A model generated the notes under the pieces. It did no database searches. It saw only the letters and a list, made by a program, of their open reading frames with translations, and had not been told where the DNA came from. A program made the position numbers and the translations under genes. From Paracoccus denitrificans (lineage in GTDB: Bacteria; Pseudomonadota; Alphaproteobacteria; Rhodobacterales; Rhodobacteraceae), in contig VAFL01000009.1 of assembly GCA_005768755.1 (NCBI GenBank), forward strand, positions 62,001 through 126,000: a DNA stretch of 64,000 nt, read 5' to 3'. Shown here piece by piece: positions 43,498 to 52,065 of the stretch. Every line of letters starts with the position of its first letter. Position 1 is the first letter of the stretch.

Positions 43498-44438
43498 GGC
43501 GCCGCCTCAGCGAAGATCATCGAATCCGGCGCCGCATCGTCGCGGACAGAGCCGATGATCTGATCCATCCGTGCAATGTTATTGGCATCCATCCATGCCG
43601 AAAGTTCCCCGATCAGGCGCGGCATGATGGCGGGTTCAAGGAAGCTGGCGGTTCCGACCTGCACCGCGCTTGCGCCCGCGATCAGGTATTCCAGCACGTC
43701 CTGCAGCGTCGAGATTCCGCCGCAGCCGATGACCGGAATATCGACAGACCGCGCCGCCTGATAAGCCATGCGCAGCGTGATCGGCTTCAGCGACGGACCC
43801 GACAGCCCGCCCATCAGATTGCCAAGGCGCGGCTTGCGGCTGTCCACATCAATCGCCATGGCCAGAAGCGTGTTCGCAACGACCAGAGCATCCGCGCCGG
43901 ACGCCTCTGCCGCCTGCGCAACCTCGACCGTCTGGCCGGTATTGGGCGACAGTTTCGCCCAGATCGGCAGATCCGTCGCGGTCCGCAACGCCGCCATCGC
44001 GCGCATGGTGGTTTCGGGACGCATGGCGAAAGCCTTGCCGTCCTCCTCGATATTCGGGCAGGAGATATTGGCCTCGATCGCGGCGACGCCGGGTTGACTG
44101 ACCTGCGAACAAAGCCGCGCGAAATCATCCGCCGTTCCGGCCGAGATGCTGACCACCAGGGGCACGTCCCATTGCCGGTAGACCGGGATCACGTGATCGA
44201 CGAAGTAATCGACCCCCTTGGACGGAATGCCAATGGAATTCAGCATCCCGCCCGCCACCTCGCAGACGCGGGGCGTCGGGTTGCCGCCGCGCGTTTCGGC
44301 GGTGATCGTCTTGGTCACATGCGCGCCCAACGTTTCAAGGTCAAACACCTGCGCCAGTTCATCCGTGAAGGTGCCGGATGCCGGCATGATCGGGTTTTTC
44401 AGGCGAAGCGCGCCCAGCCGTGTCGTCAGATCCGCCAT
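43494..44438 (-). CDS. pyrD: Dihydroorotate dehydrogenase, class IB catalytic subunit
   Basis: 314 residues from the ATG at 44438, which overlaps the pyrK stop; the longer frame lies inside pyrK. Class I motifs are 'NPIMPASGTFTDEL', 'GMLNSIGIPSKGV', 'IEANISCPNIEEDG' (the catalytic base is Cys, as in class I enzymes) and 'MGGLSGPSLKPITLRMAYQ'. FMN-phosphate binding is in 'IPVIGCGGISTLQDVLEYLIAGA'. With PyrK it forms the NAD-linked B type, which interconverts dihydroorotate and orotate and was first known from orotate-fermenting clostridia. Most alphaproteobacteria use the quinone-linked class II enzyme, so the gene is probably for an accessory pathway. Confidence 0.9.
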   Translation of the reverse strand: MADLTTRLGALRLKNPIMPASGTFTDELAQVFDLETLGAHVTKTITAETRGGNPTPRVCEVAGGMLNSIGIPSKGVDYFVDHVIPVYRQWDVPLVVSISAGTADDFARLCSQVSQPGVAAIEANISCPNIEEDGKAFAMRPETTMRAMAALRTATDLPIWAKLSPNTGQTVEVAQAAEASGADALVVANTLLAMAIDVDSRKPRLGNLMGGLSGPSLKPITLRMAYQAARSVDIPVIGCGGISTLQDVLEYLIAGASAVQVGTASFLEPAIMPRLIGELSAWMDANNIARMDQIIGSVRDDAAPDSMIFAEAAP

Positions 44439-45247
44439 CAAGCCCCCATCGCCTCGGCCATGTCGAAGACCGGGCCTTCGGCGCAAACGCGCAATTGCAC
44501 GATGCCGTCCGGTTTGCGGAAGGACCGGACGCAGCACTGGCACATGCCGATGCCGCAGGCCATCTGCTGTTCAAGCGCGACCTGCCCCGGCAGACCATGG
44601 GCCGCCGCCACCTGCTGACACAGCCGCAGCAGCCGGTTCGAACCGCAGGTGAAGATCGCGTTGACGCGCCCCGCTGCGACCAGATCCTCGATCACCGGGC
44701 GCAGGGCTTCGGGGGTCGAGGTGCCGGCATCGTCGGTCACGGTGATCACATCGGCACCAAGATCCCTGAACATCTCGACTGACATCACGACATCCTCGCG
44801 CCGGGCGCTGCAGATCGCGGTCAGGCGGCGACCGCTGTCGCGCGCGGCATGGGCCAACGGGGCCAGCGTCGCCAGACCGACACCGCGCGCCACCAGCAGC
44901 AGATGCTGCCAGCCCTCATCCAGCGTAAATCCGTTGCCCAGAGGTCCCAGCACATCCATCCGGTCGCCCGGGCGCAAACCGGCCAGCGTGCCTGTGCCAA
45001 GACCCGCGACCTTGTAAAGGAAATGCAACTCCTCGCGGTCGGGCAGGGCGGCGTAAATGCTCATCGGGCGGCGCAGGAAGGGTGCCGACTGACCGGTGAC
45101 CGGGCACAGCAGATGGAAGAACTGCCCAGGCCTGCAGCGCGCCATCAGATCGGCGGGCGCGCGCAGGATAAGCTGGCGGTATTCGGCATTCACCATGTCG
45201 TTCGACAGGACCGGCAGGGCGAGCTGGCGGATCGGGAAATCGAGCAT
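44438..45247 (-). CDS. pyrK: Dihydroorotate dehydrogenase electron-transfer subunit
   Basis: 269 residues. The FAD-binding motif is 'FLRRPMSIYAALP', the NAD-binding region 'LLLVARGVGLATLAPLAHAA', and the C-terminal [2Fe-2S] cysteines are 'MACGIGMCQCC' plus the later 'RVCAEGPVF'. This set is diagnostic for PyrK. It carries electrons between NAD(H) and the FMN of PyrD. The gene begins one base after the TRAP large permease and overlaps pyrD by ATGA, so transporter and enzyme are one transcription unit. Confidence 0.92.
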   Translation of the reverse strand: MLDFPIRQLALPVLSNDMVNAEYRQLILRAPADLMARCRPGQFFHLLCPVTGQSAPFLRRPMSIYAALPDREELHFLYKVAGLGTGTLAGLRPGDRMDVLGPLGNGFTLDEGWQHLLLVARGVGLATLAPLAHAARDSGRRLTAICSARREDVVMSVEMFRDLGADVITVTDDAGTSTPEALRPVIEDLVAAGRVNAIFTCGSNRLLRLCQQVAAAHGLPGQVALEQQMACGIGMCQCCVRSFRKPDGIVQLRVCAEGPVFDMAEAMGA

Positions 45248-45248
45248 C

Positions 45249-46532
45249 TCAGCCTCCGAAGATCAGGCGCGGCACAAACAGCGAAATCGCCGGCACATAG
45301 GTGACGATCAACAGCACGATCAGGTTGACGACGATGAAGGGAAGGACCCCGCGCATCACCGACAGAACCGGCAGTTTCAGCGTGCTGGCGGTGACGAAGA
45401 TATCCAGCCCGAAGGGCGGCGTGATCATGCCAAGGCTGATATTCAGCGTCACGATCATGCCAAAATGCACCGGGTCGATGCCCAGCATCTGTGCCACCGG
45501 GAACAAGGGCGGGATCAGGATCAGCATGGCCGAATTCGGGTCGATGAACATGCCGGCGATCAGGAACAAAACGTTCACGATGATCAGGAACATCACCGGC
45601 CCGGCCTCCATCGCCTGCAACAGCGCGGTGATCTGGGCGGGCACCTGCGCCAGCGTGACGAAATAGGAGATCAGCCCGCCCATGGCCAGCAGGATGAAGA
45701 TGACCGTGGTGCCGATGGCCGCTTCCTCGGTGATCTGGAACAGCTTTCGCATCCCGATATCGCGGTAGACAACCATTTCGACCAGAATGGCATAGACGAC
45801 GCTGACAACGGCGGCCTCGGTGGGCGTGGTCATGCCGCTATAGATACCGCCCAGGATGATGACCGGCATACCGATGGCCCAAAGTGCGGCCCGCAGTGCT
45901 GCCAGACGCTGGCGGGCGGTGGTGCGCTGACCGGGGCGGACGCCGGTGCGGCGGGCCTCGATCTCGACCATGATGGCGAAGGCAAGGCCAAGCAGTAACC
46001 CGACCGCCAGCCCGCCCGCGAAAAGCTGAGCGATGGATGTGCCGGTCATCCAGCCATAGACAATGAAGGTGATGGATGGCGGGATCAGCAGCGCCGTTTC
46101 CGCGCTTGATGCCAGCAACCCGACGCTGAAGCGCTCCGAAAAGCCGCTGCGCCGCATTTCCGGGTAAACCAGCCCGCCAAGTGCCGCGACCGTCGCGGGC
46201 GCCGATCCCGAAACCGCGCCGAAGGCCATGGAACCGCCGACGGTCACATGGCCCATGCCGCCGCGCGTATGGCCCAGAAGCGCCTGCATCAGCCCGGTCA
46301 GGTCCCTGGCGATCCGGCCCGAGGCCATCAGGTTCGCCGCCAGCACGAAGAAGGGGATGGCCAGCAGCGTGGTATGGTCGATGCCGCCGAAGATCTTCTG
46401 GACCACCGCCGGATCGGGCAGCTTGGCGAAATAGGCTTCCTTCACCAGCAGCGAAGGCACGCCGAGAACCAGGAACATCTCGAACCCGGCGATCAGCAGG
46501 AAGACGGCTACGGCGATGATGGCAATCAGCAT
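45249..46532 (-). CDS. TRAP transporter large permease (DctM), pyr operon
   Basis: 427 residues, about 12 membrane spans, with DctM blocks 'LLAIPFFVLAANLMASGRIA', 'MAFGAVSGSAPATVAALGGL', 'LIPPSITFIVYGWMTGTSIAQLF' (as an overlapping run of the family pattern) and 'IDPNSAMLILIPPLFPVAQ'. It forms the Na+-driven channel of the transporter. The start overlaps the DctQ stop by ATGA and the stop is followed one base later by pyrK. Confidence 0.92.
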   Translation of the reverse strand: MLIAIIAVAVFLLIAGFEMFLVLGVPSLLVKEAYFAKLPDPAVVQKIFGGIDHTTLLAIPFFVLAANLMASGRIARDLTGLMQALLGHTRGGMGHVTVGGSMAFGAVSGSAPATVAALGGLVYPEMRRSGFSERFSVGLLASSAETALLIPPSITFIVYGWMTGTSIAQLFAGGLAVGLLLGLAFAIMVEIEARRTGVRPGQRTTARQRLAALRAALWAIGMPVIILGGIYSGMTTPTEAAVVSVVYAILVEMVVYRDIGMRKLFQITEEAAIGTTVIFILLAMGGLISYFVTLAQVPAQITALLQAMEAGPVMFLIIVNVLFLIAGMFIDPNSAMLILIPPLFPVAQMLGIDPVHFGMIVTLNISLGMITPPFGLDIFVTASTLKLPVLSVMRGVLPFIVVNLIVLLIVTYVPAISLFVPRLIFGG

Positions 46533-47020
46533 CAGTGCGCCCCCGTCCCGGAAAAGCGGTCAATGCGGCCCGTCAGCGAAAGCGCATAGCGCAGCGCCAG
46601 CAGCAGGAAGCCGATCATCGGCGCAAGATACAACCAGCCGATTTCGACCCCCAGCGTGGGGCTGCGCTGCCCGGTGCCCAGAACGAACATCGACAGTCCC
46701 CAGGCCAGCCATGACATGTAAAGCGAGAAGATCAGCCCGGTCAGGTCGATCAGCTTCAGAAGCGGCACCCGCAGCCCGGACGGCAGGCGGTCGCGGAAGG
46801 TATCGACGGCGATATGGCGCCCTGCCTCCAGCGTCAGGCCAAGCGACAGGAACACCATGACCGTATTCATCCGGCGCACGGCCTCCTCGGTCCAGGCCAT
46901 GCGGCTGGCGAAGGCGGGGAAGACCTCGCGCACGACGACATTGCCGAAGAACAGCGCCACCATGCCAAGGAAAAGGCCGATTATGACGAATCTTTCGATC
47001 CGGCGAAGATATTGCATCAT
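46532..47020 (-). CDS. TRAP transporter small permease (DctQ), pyr operon
   Basis: 162 residues from the ATG at 47020 (a second at 47017), with AGGA upstream. Four membrane helices and the DctQ pattern 'ERFVIIGLFLGMVALFFGNVVV', 'WTEEAVRRMNTVMVFLSLG' are present in the first 70 residues. It pairs with DctM in the inner membrane. It is coupled to dctM by a 4-nt overlap and separated from dctP by 55 nt that hold a hairpin. Confidence 0.88.
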   Translation of the reverse strand: MMQYLRRIERFVIIGLFLGMVALFFGNVVVREVFPAFASRMAWTEEAVRRMNTVMVFLSLGLTLEAGRHIAVDTFRDRLPSGLRVPLLKLIDLTGLIFSLYMSWLAWGLSMFVLGTGQRSPTLGVEIGWLYLAPMIGFLLLALRYALSLTGRIDRFSGTGAH

Positions 47021-47040
47021 GATGTCCTGAAGATTGTTTT

Positions 47041-47068
47041 TGCCCCGGCCGTTCCGACCACCGGGGCA
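47041..47068. terminator. Hairpin between dctP and dctQ, pyr operon
   Basis: TGCCCCGG (47041-47048) pairs with CCGGGGCA (47061-47068) around a 12-nt loop. In the transcribed (minus) direction it is followed by AAAAAC, so it is a better candidate for 3'-end protection of dctP mRNA than for a full stop. Confidence 0.5.
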
Positions 47069-47075
47069 GGGGCGA

Positions 47076-48092
47076 TTACTTCGTGATTTCGGCCTCATAG
47101 ATGTCGATCAGCGTCTGACCTTCTTCGCCGGCCAATTCCAGATACGCTTTCACGGTCGGTTCGTAGGTTGCATCGCGCAGGGCCTGTCTTTCGGCCTCGT
47201 CCGCCTCTCGGATATTGACATTGCCGCGTGTGCGGATGTCTTCCAGCGCGGCGGCAACGGCAGCCTGCTTATGCTCGACCAGTTCGGGGATCACCTCGTG
47301 GAATGTGTCTGTGATGGTCTTCTGATGTTCGGGCGGCAGGCTGTCCCAGAAGGCCGGGCTGAACAGGACGAAATCCTCCATCGCGCCGTGATCGGTGATG
47401 ACGAGTTCTTTCTGGACCTCGTCGAATTTCATCCGCTGGATCGTGTCCATCGGATTTTCCTCACCATCCACGACGCCGGTTTGCAGCGCGGTGTAAAGCT
47501 CGCCAAATGGCAGGGCGATTGCCGAGGCGCCAAGCGCGTCGAACTGCGAGATCAGGACCCGGCTGTCCATGACGCGGAATTTCTGACCGGCGAAGTCGTC
47601 AAGCGAGGTGATCGGCTTGTTCGAGGTCATCTGCTTGCGCCCGTTCGGCCATTCGGCAATCGCCACCACCCCGCGCGAACTGAAGCTGTCCAGCAGTGCC
47701 TGCCCGAAGGGGCCTTCGCGCAGCGCCGCAGCCTCGGCCGGGTCATTCGGCAGCAGATAGGGGATATCGAGGATCGAGATCGCCGGATTGAACCCGCCCA
47801 GGAATGCCGCCGGCGCAACCGTCGCTTCGAGCGAGCCGAGTTGCACGCCTTCGGTCATCGTGCGCTGATCGCCCAACTGTGACTGCGGGAAGATCTGGAA
47901 CTCTACCGCACCGCCAGTGCGCTCCTTGACCAGGTCCGCGACTTTCTCCAGCAGGACATGGCGGCTTTGCTCGGGCGATTCGAGATGGCCGATCTTGGCA
48001 ACGAATTCCTGCGCCAGCGCCGGAATCGCTGTCAGGGACAGTGCCGTGGACAGCAGTGCGATGGCGGTGCGGCGGTGGATAGCCATGGGCAT
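47076..48092 (-). CDS. TRAP transporter substrate-binding protein (DctP), pyr operon
   Basis: 338 residues from the ATG at 48092 with AGGAG nine bases upstream. The signal peptide is 'MAIHRRTAIALLSTALSLTA' with cleavage after ALAQ. The DctP fold shows 'FPQSQLGDQRTMTEGVQLG', 'FRVMDSRVLISQFDALGASA' and 'LPFGELYTALQTGVVDGEEN', the last with the conserved region near the carboxylate-binding Arg. It binds an organic acid in the periplasm. Since pyrK, pyrD and pyrE are in the same operon, orotate, dihydroorotate or N-carbamoylaspartate is the expected ligand, though this is not shown by any residue. Confidence 0.9.
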   Translation of the reverse strand: MPMAIHRRTAIALLSTALSLTAIPALAQEFVAKIGHLESPEQSRHVLLEKVADLVKERTGGAVEFQIFPQSQLGDQRTMTEGVQLGSLEATVAPAAFLGGFNPAISILDIPYLLPNDPAEAAALREGPFGQALLDSFSSRGVVAIAEWPNGRKQMTSNKPITSLDDFAGQKFRVMDSRVLISQFDALGASAIALPFGELYTALQTGVVDGEENPMDTIQRMKFDEVQKELVITDHGAMEDFVLFSPAFWDSLPPEHQKTITDTFHEVIPELVEHKQAAVAAALEDIRTRGNVNIREADEAERQALRDATYEPTVKAYLELAGEEGQTLIDIYEAEITK

Positions 48093-48154
48093 GGTGGGAT
48101 CTCCTGTTGTTTGATTCGACGTTCCGCGCCAGACGCGGTTCAAGTCAACGCGAA

Positions 48155-48168
48155 TCTCATAATTGAGA
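48155..48168. promoter_or_regulatory. Palindromic site between dctP and the XRE gene
   Basis: TCTCA-TAAT-TGAGA is a perfect inverted repeat with a 4-nt centre in the 141-nt divergent region. It lies 63 nt before dctP and 66 nt before the regulator gene, and overlaps a possible -35 (TTGAGA) for the latter. It is the best candidate binding site for the XRE protein. Confidence 0.5.
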
Positions 48169-48233
48169 CGAAATGCCAATTCGTGCTAGCTGTGCTTTGC
48201 GGCAGTTTTGGGCATTTGACAGGACGAACCCCG

Positions 48234-49145
48234 ATGATCACCGATCGCGAGCGGCTGGCAGCACTGGGCGGAAGGCTGCGCGCTTACCGCATGGGCACAG
48301 GGCTGTCGCCCGAAAAGATCGCGGCCCAGATCGGGGTGTCGCGCGCGGCGATGTACCGTTACGAAGCCGGCGCGCCGATCCGCGTCGACAAACTGGCCCG
48401 CATCGCCGAGGTGCTGGGCGTGTCGCTGACCACACTTCTGGGGGCGGGGTCCGAACATACCGCCTCGGCCGTCACCTTCTTCTCTCGGTTGCAGCAGCTG
48501 GAAGAACAAAGTGACGAAATCACCGTTCTGTTCGGTCCTGTATCCTATCTGCTGACGACAGACCGCTTTGATCATGCGCTGCCGCGGGTTTTACAGGAAA
48601 GCATTCCCGAAGGCGCGCCCAACCGCGCCCGAAGCATAGCCGAGATCGGGACGATCATGGACATTCTGGGACAGCGCAAGGCTGCCTGGCGACGGCGCAG
48701 AATGACGGTGACCAGCATCGTGTCCGCCGCCGAGATCGCGCAGTTTCTGCAAAGCGGTTTCGTCGGAAAGCCGGATCTCTCGCCCAGAGTTCAGGCAGAA
48801 CGCCGTGACATCGCGCGGGCCGAAGTCATGCACATCATCGCGATGATCCGCAATCCGTCGCCGGGAATCCGCATTGGCGTGATCGAGGATTCGATGCCGG
48901 GCGGCAGCTTTCAACTGATCCGGAAAGGGGGCGGAAAAATGTTGGCACAAAGCCCGTTTCGGTTAGGAAGCTACGCCAATATCCGACTGGGCGTCGCGCA
49001 GCTGACAGCCTTGGAAGAGCCCGTCCGTTTGCATGAACAGGTTGTCGAAAGCCTTTGGAAAAACGCGCTGAAGCAGGACACCGGCGCCAATCGGCTGAGC
49101 GGGCTTCTGCCAGAAAACCCTTCTTTTTCAAATCGATATACATGA
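48234..49145 (+). CDS. XRE-family transcriptional regulator
   Basis: 303 residues from the ATG at 48234; the open frame continues upstream to 47958 through the dctP promoter region and signal-peptide codons, which is not plausible. Residues about 12-65 form the helix-turn-helix ('LSPEKIAAQIGVSRAAMYRYE', split as helices around 'GVSRAAM'). The remaining 230 residues match no domain I can name and presumably sense a ligand or form dimers. Divergent from the TRAP/pyr operon, it probably controls that operon and itself through the palindrome between them. Confidence 0.8.
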   Translation: MITDRERLAALGGRLRAYRMGTGLSPEKIAAQIGVSRAAMYRYEAGAPIRVDKLARIAEVLGVSLTTLLGAGSEHTASAVTFFSRLQQLEEQSDEITVLFGPVSYLLTTDRFDHALPRVLQESIPEGAPNRARSIAEIGTIMDILGQRKAAWRRRRMTVTSIVSAAEIAQFLQSGFVGKPDLSPRVQAERRDIARAEVMHIIAMIRNPSPGIRIGVIEDSMPGGSFQLIRKGGGKMLAQSPFRLGSYANIRLGVAQLTALEEPVRLHEQVVESLWKNALKQDTGANRLSGLLPENPSFSNRYT

Positions 49146-49511
49146 ATCTGCATCGGCATAAATTTGCCGAATCAGCAAAGCCGTGTTAATGTTTGTTTAA
49201 GGCGGTGATTAAGCGGTTCGCTCGCCGACTGCGCCGACAAGATGACAGATGGTTCTGAAAACTGTCATCCGTGTCGTGGCGTTCGGGATGTTTACAAAGT
49301 CAGGCTTCATGTCGCTCGGTGACCGGGTTCCAAGCAAGGCATGTCGGCCGAGTCGGCGAATTTTTCTGGTAAGCGCGGTACCTCCTGCCGCGCTTTACCG
49401 GCGTTCGGCGGCCACGAAAAATCCCACGCATGAAAGCAGCAGCCGCATGGCTGCTGCAATTCGCTGTCCAATCGCGGCCGGCCCGAATGATGGCAGAACC
49501 CGCTGACCAGC
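49146..49511. other. 366-nt intergenic stretch with three stem-loops
   Basis: No convincing coding frame. It contains GATGACAG/CTGTCATC (49241-49248 with 49262-49269), a hairpin at 49369-49398 (GTAAGCGCGG with CCGCGCTTTAC, one bulge), and a perfect 9-bp stem at 49436-49457. It lies between the ends of the plus-strand XRE gene and the minus-strand alcohol-dehydrogenase operon, so terminators for both are expected. A small RNA is possible. Confidence 0.5.
49436..49457 (-). terminator. Candidate terminator of the alcohol-dehydrogenase operon
   Basis: GCAGCAGCC (49436-49444) and GGCTGCTGC (49449-49457) form a perfect 9-bp stem with a 4-nt loop. Read on the minus strand, it lies 55 nt after the stop of the last gene and is followed by TTT. 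Confidence 0.6.
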
Positions 49512-50669
49512 TTAACGAGGATCCCGCATGGCGGCATCGAACAGGGCGCGGGTGTTGTCGCGCGTCATCTCGATAGGATTACCGCCGCAGGACGGATCTT
49601 CCAGCGCCATATCGGTCAGTTCGTCCAGGCGCGCGTCCTCGACCCCCATTGCAGTCAGGTTCTGCGGGATGTCGAGAAGCTGGCGCAATTCCAGCACGCG
49701 GGCATAGAAGCCGTCGAAACCGCCCTTGATCCCAAGGTAATCGGCGGCGCGGGCGATGCGGTCTTCAATCGCGGGACGGTTGAAGTCCAGGACCGTCGGC
49801 ATGACCACGGCATTCGTGGTGCCATGATGGGTGCCGTAAACCGCGCCGACCGGATGGCTGAGGCTGTGGATTGCTCCCAGACCCTTCTGGAAGGCAACGG
49901 CCCCCATGGCAGCCGCACTCATCATATTGGCGCGGGCGTCAAGGTCGGTCGGTTCGGCATAGGCGCGGGGCAGGTATTCGTTGACCAACCGCAGCCCTTC
50001 CAGCGCGATGCCTTGCGACATCGGGTGATAGAAGGGGCTGCAATAGGCCTCGAGGCAGTGCGCGAAGGCGTCCATTCCGGTGCCTGCGGTGATGGCGCGG
50101 GGCATGCCGACGGTCAGTTCAGGGTCGCAGATCGTGACGGTCGGCAGCAGTTTCGGGTGGAAGATGATCTTCTTCTTATGCGTCGCGCTGTTGGTCAGAA
50201 CGCCCGCGCGCCCGACCTCGGACCCGGTGCCCGCCGTGGTCGGCACCGCGATGATGGGGGCGATGGTGTCGGGATTGGCACGTGTCCACCAATCGCCGAT
50301 ATCTTCCAGATCCCAGACGCTCACCGGCTGGTCGATCATCAGCGCGATCATCTTGCCCAGATCAAGCGCGGACCCGCCGCCAAAGCAGATCACCCCGTCA
50401 TGGCCGCCGTCGCGATAGGCCGTCAGGCCAGCCTCCATATTGCCCTCGTTGGGGTTCGGGTCGACCTCGGCAAACATCGCCCGACCCAGGCCCGCTGCGT
50501 CCAGCATTTCCAGCACCTGTGCGGTCATCGGCAGGGTGGACAGCGCGCGGTCGGTGACCAGAAGGGGCTTGGTGATGCCCGTCGCGCGGCATTGTTCGGG
50601 CAGTTCGGCAATGCGGCCCGCGCCGAACTTGATGGCGGTCGGATAGGACCAGTTTGCGCGCAGGCTCAT
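49512..50669 (-). CDS. Iron-containing alcohol dehydrogenase
   Basis: 385 residues from the ATG at 50669, overlapping the aldehyde dehydrogenase stop by ATGA. NAD binding is in 'VICFGGGSALDLGKMIALM', with 'IAVPTTAGTGSEVGRAGV' following. The metal ligands are in 'GTGMDAFAHCLEAYCSPFYHP' and 'SLSHPVGAVYGTHHG' (Asp, His, His, His). Family members oxidise primary or short diols and alcohols, or reduce aldehydes, with NAD(H). As last gene after an aldehyde dehydrogenase, it likely produces or removes the aldehyde of the same pathway. Confidence 0.9.
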   Translation of the reverse strand: MSLRANWSYPTAIKFGAGRIAELPEQCRATGITKPLLVTDRALSTLPMTAQVLEMLDAAGLGRAMFAEVDPNPNEGNMEAGLTAYRDGGHDGVICFGGGSALDLGKMIALMIDQPVSVWDLEDIGDWWTRANPDTIAPIIAVPTTAGTGSEVGRAGVLTNSATHKKKIIFHPKLLPTVTICDPELTVGMPRAITAGTGMDAFAHCLEAYCSPFYHPMSQGIALEGLRLVNEYLPRAYAEPTDLDARANMMSAAAMGAVAFQKGLGAIHSLSHPVGAVYGTHHGTTNAVVMPTVLDFNRPAIEDRIARAADYLGIKGGFDGFYARVLELRQLLDIPQNLTAMGVEDARLDELTDMALEDPSCGGNPIEMTRDNTRALFDAAMRDPR

Positions 50670-52054
50670 TGTGTGACCTTTTTCAGATGGAAGGATTTGG
50701 GGCGGGTGACGGCGTGGAAGCCAAGCGAAGACAGGCTGGCGCCCCGCCCGGTATCCTTGACGCCGGTCCAGCAAAGTGCCGGGTCCAGATAGTCGCAGCG
50801 GTTCATGAAGACGGTGCCGGTTTCCAGCTGGTCGCCGATTTCTGCCGCGCGGTCGGGATCCGCCGTCCAGATAGATGCCGTCAGCCCGTAATCGCTGTCA
50901 TTCATCAGCGCGATGGCTTCCGCATCGTCCTTGACCGGCATGATGCCGACGACCGGGCCGAAGCTTTCCTCGCGCATGACGCGCATGTCGTGAGTCACAT
51001 CGACCAGCACCTGAGGGGCCAGATAGGCGCCACCATCGTCGGCCGGAAAGTCGGCGGCGTCGATCAGCGGACGCGCGCCTTGCGCCACGGCCTCGGCCAC
51101 CTGCTCGCGGACGAGCTTGGCGAAGCGGACATTCGCCATCGGGCCCATGGTGGTGTCCGGGTCGGTCGGATCGCCCAGCTTCAGCGTCCGCGCCCAATCG
51201 GCGGCCTTTTCGACAAAGGCGTCATACAGGCTTTCATGGACATAGATGCGTTCGATCCCGCAGCAGCATTGGCCGGAATTGAACATCGCCCCGTCCATCA
51301 GCCCGTTCACAGCCGCATCCAGATCGGCGTCCTCGGCGACATAGCCGGGGTCCTTGCCGCCAAGCTCCAGCCCGGTTCCGGTAAATCCGCCTGCCGCAGC
51401 ACGTTCGATGGCCCGCCCGCCGCCGACCGAGCCGGTGAAGTTCACAAAGCCGAAGTTGCGTTCGGCAATCAGCGCCTCGGTCGTGGCATGATCCAGCACG
51501 ACATTCTGGAACACATCGGAAGGCACGCCCGCCTTGTGCATGGCCTCGGCCAGCCGTTCGCCGGCCAGAAGGGTCTGGCTGGCATGTTTCAGCATGACAG
51601 CGTTGCCCGCGATCAGCGCCGGAACAATCGTGTTGATCGCGGTCAGGAAGGGATAATTCCACGGCGCGATCACGAAGACGACGCCGACGGGCACGCGCCG
51701 CAGCTCGCGGCGGAAATCGCCGCTGTCTTCGACCACGTCCGGGGCCAACACATCGGCGGCAGTGCGCGCCAGATATTCGGTGCGTTCGCGCACGCCGCCC
51801 ATTTCGCCGCCGTAGCGGACCGGGCGGCCCATCATCCGGGCGAGTTCCGGCACGATCTCATCATTCATCGCGATAAGCGCGTCGATGCCGGCCACGACCA
51901 GCCTGATGCGTTCGTCCAAAGACCGCGCGGCCCATTCCGGCTGCGCTACCTTGGCGCGGGCAACGGCATCGCGCGCGGCATCCGTCGACAGCACGTCGCG
52001 GGTGACATAAACCTTGCCATCGACCGGCGAGACCAGTTGGATTTGTCCTGACAT
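50666..52054 (-). CDS. NAD(P)-dependent aldehyde dehydrogenase
   Basis: 462 residues from the ATG at 52054, 11 nt after the GS-like gene; the longer frame enters that gene and is not credible. Catalytic residues are in 'VIAPWNYPFLTAIN' (Asn), 'GLELGGKDPGYVAED' (Glu) and 'MFNSGQCCCGIERIYVH' (Cys; three consecutive cysteines). It oxidises an aldehyde to a carboxylic acid. Beside a gamma-glutamyl-ligase-like enzyme, the substrate might be a gamma-glutamylated amino-aldehyde, as PuuC handles in putrescine degradation, or a simple hydroxyaldehyde. Confidence 0.9.
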   Translation of the reverse strand: MSGQIQLVSPVDGKVYVTRDVLSTDAARDAVARAKVAQPEWAARSLDERIRLVVAGIDALIAMNDEIVPELARMMGRPVRYGGEMGGVRERTEYLARTAADVLAPDVVEDSGDFRRELRRVPVGVVFVIAPWNYPFLTAINTIVPALIAGNAVMLKHASQTLLAGERLAEAMHKAGVPSDVFQNVVLDHATTEALIAERNFGFVNFTGSVGGGRAIERAAAGGFTGTGLELGGKDPGYVAEDADLDAAVNGLMDGAMFNSGQCCCGIERIYVHESLYDAFVEKAADWARTLKLGDPTDPDTTMGPMANVRFAKLVREQVAEAVAQGARPLIDAADFPADDGGAYLAPQVLVDVTHDMRVMREESFGPVVGIMPVKDDAEAIALMNDSDYGLTASIWTADPDRAAEIGDQLETGTVFMNRCDYLDPALCWTGVKDTGRGASLSSLGFHAVTRPKSFHLKKVTQ

Positions 52055-52065
52055 CTTGATGTTCC

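Noticed and set aside
47958..48233. In-frame extension before the XRE gene
   Set aside because: It would cover the dctP promoter and signal-peptide region; the HTH protein starts naturally at 48234.
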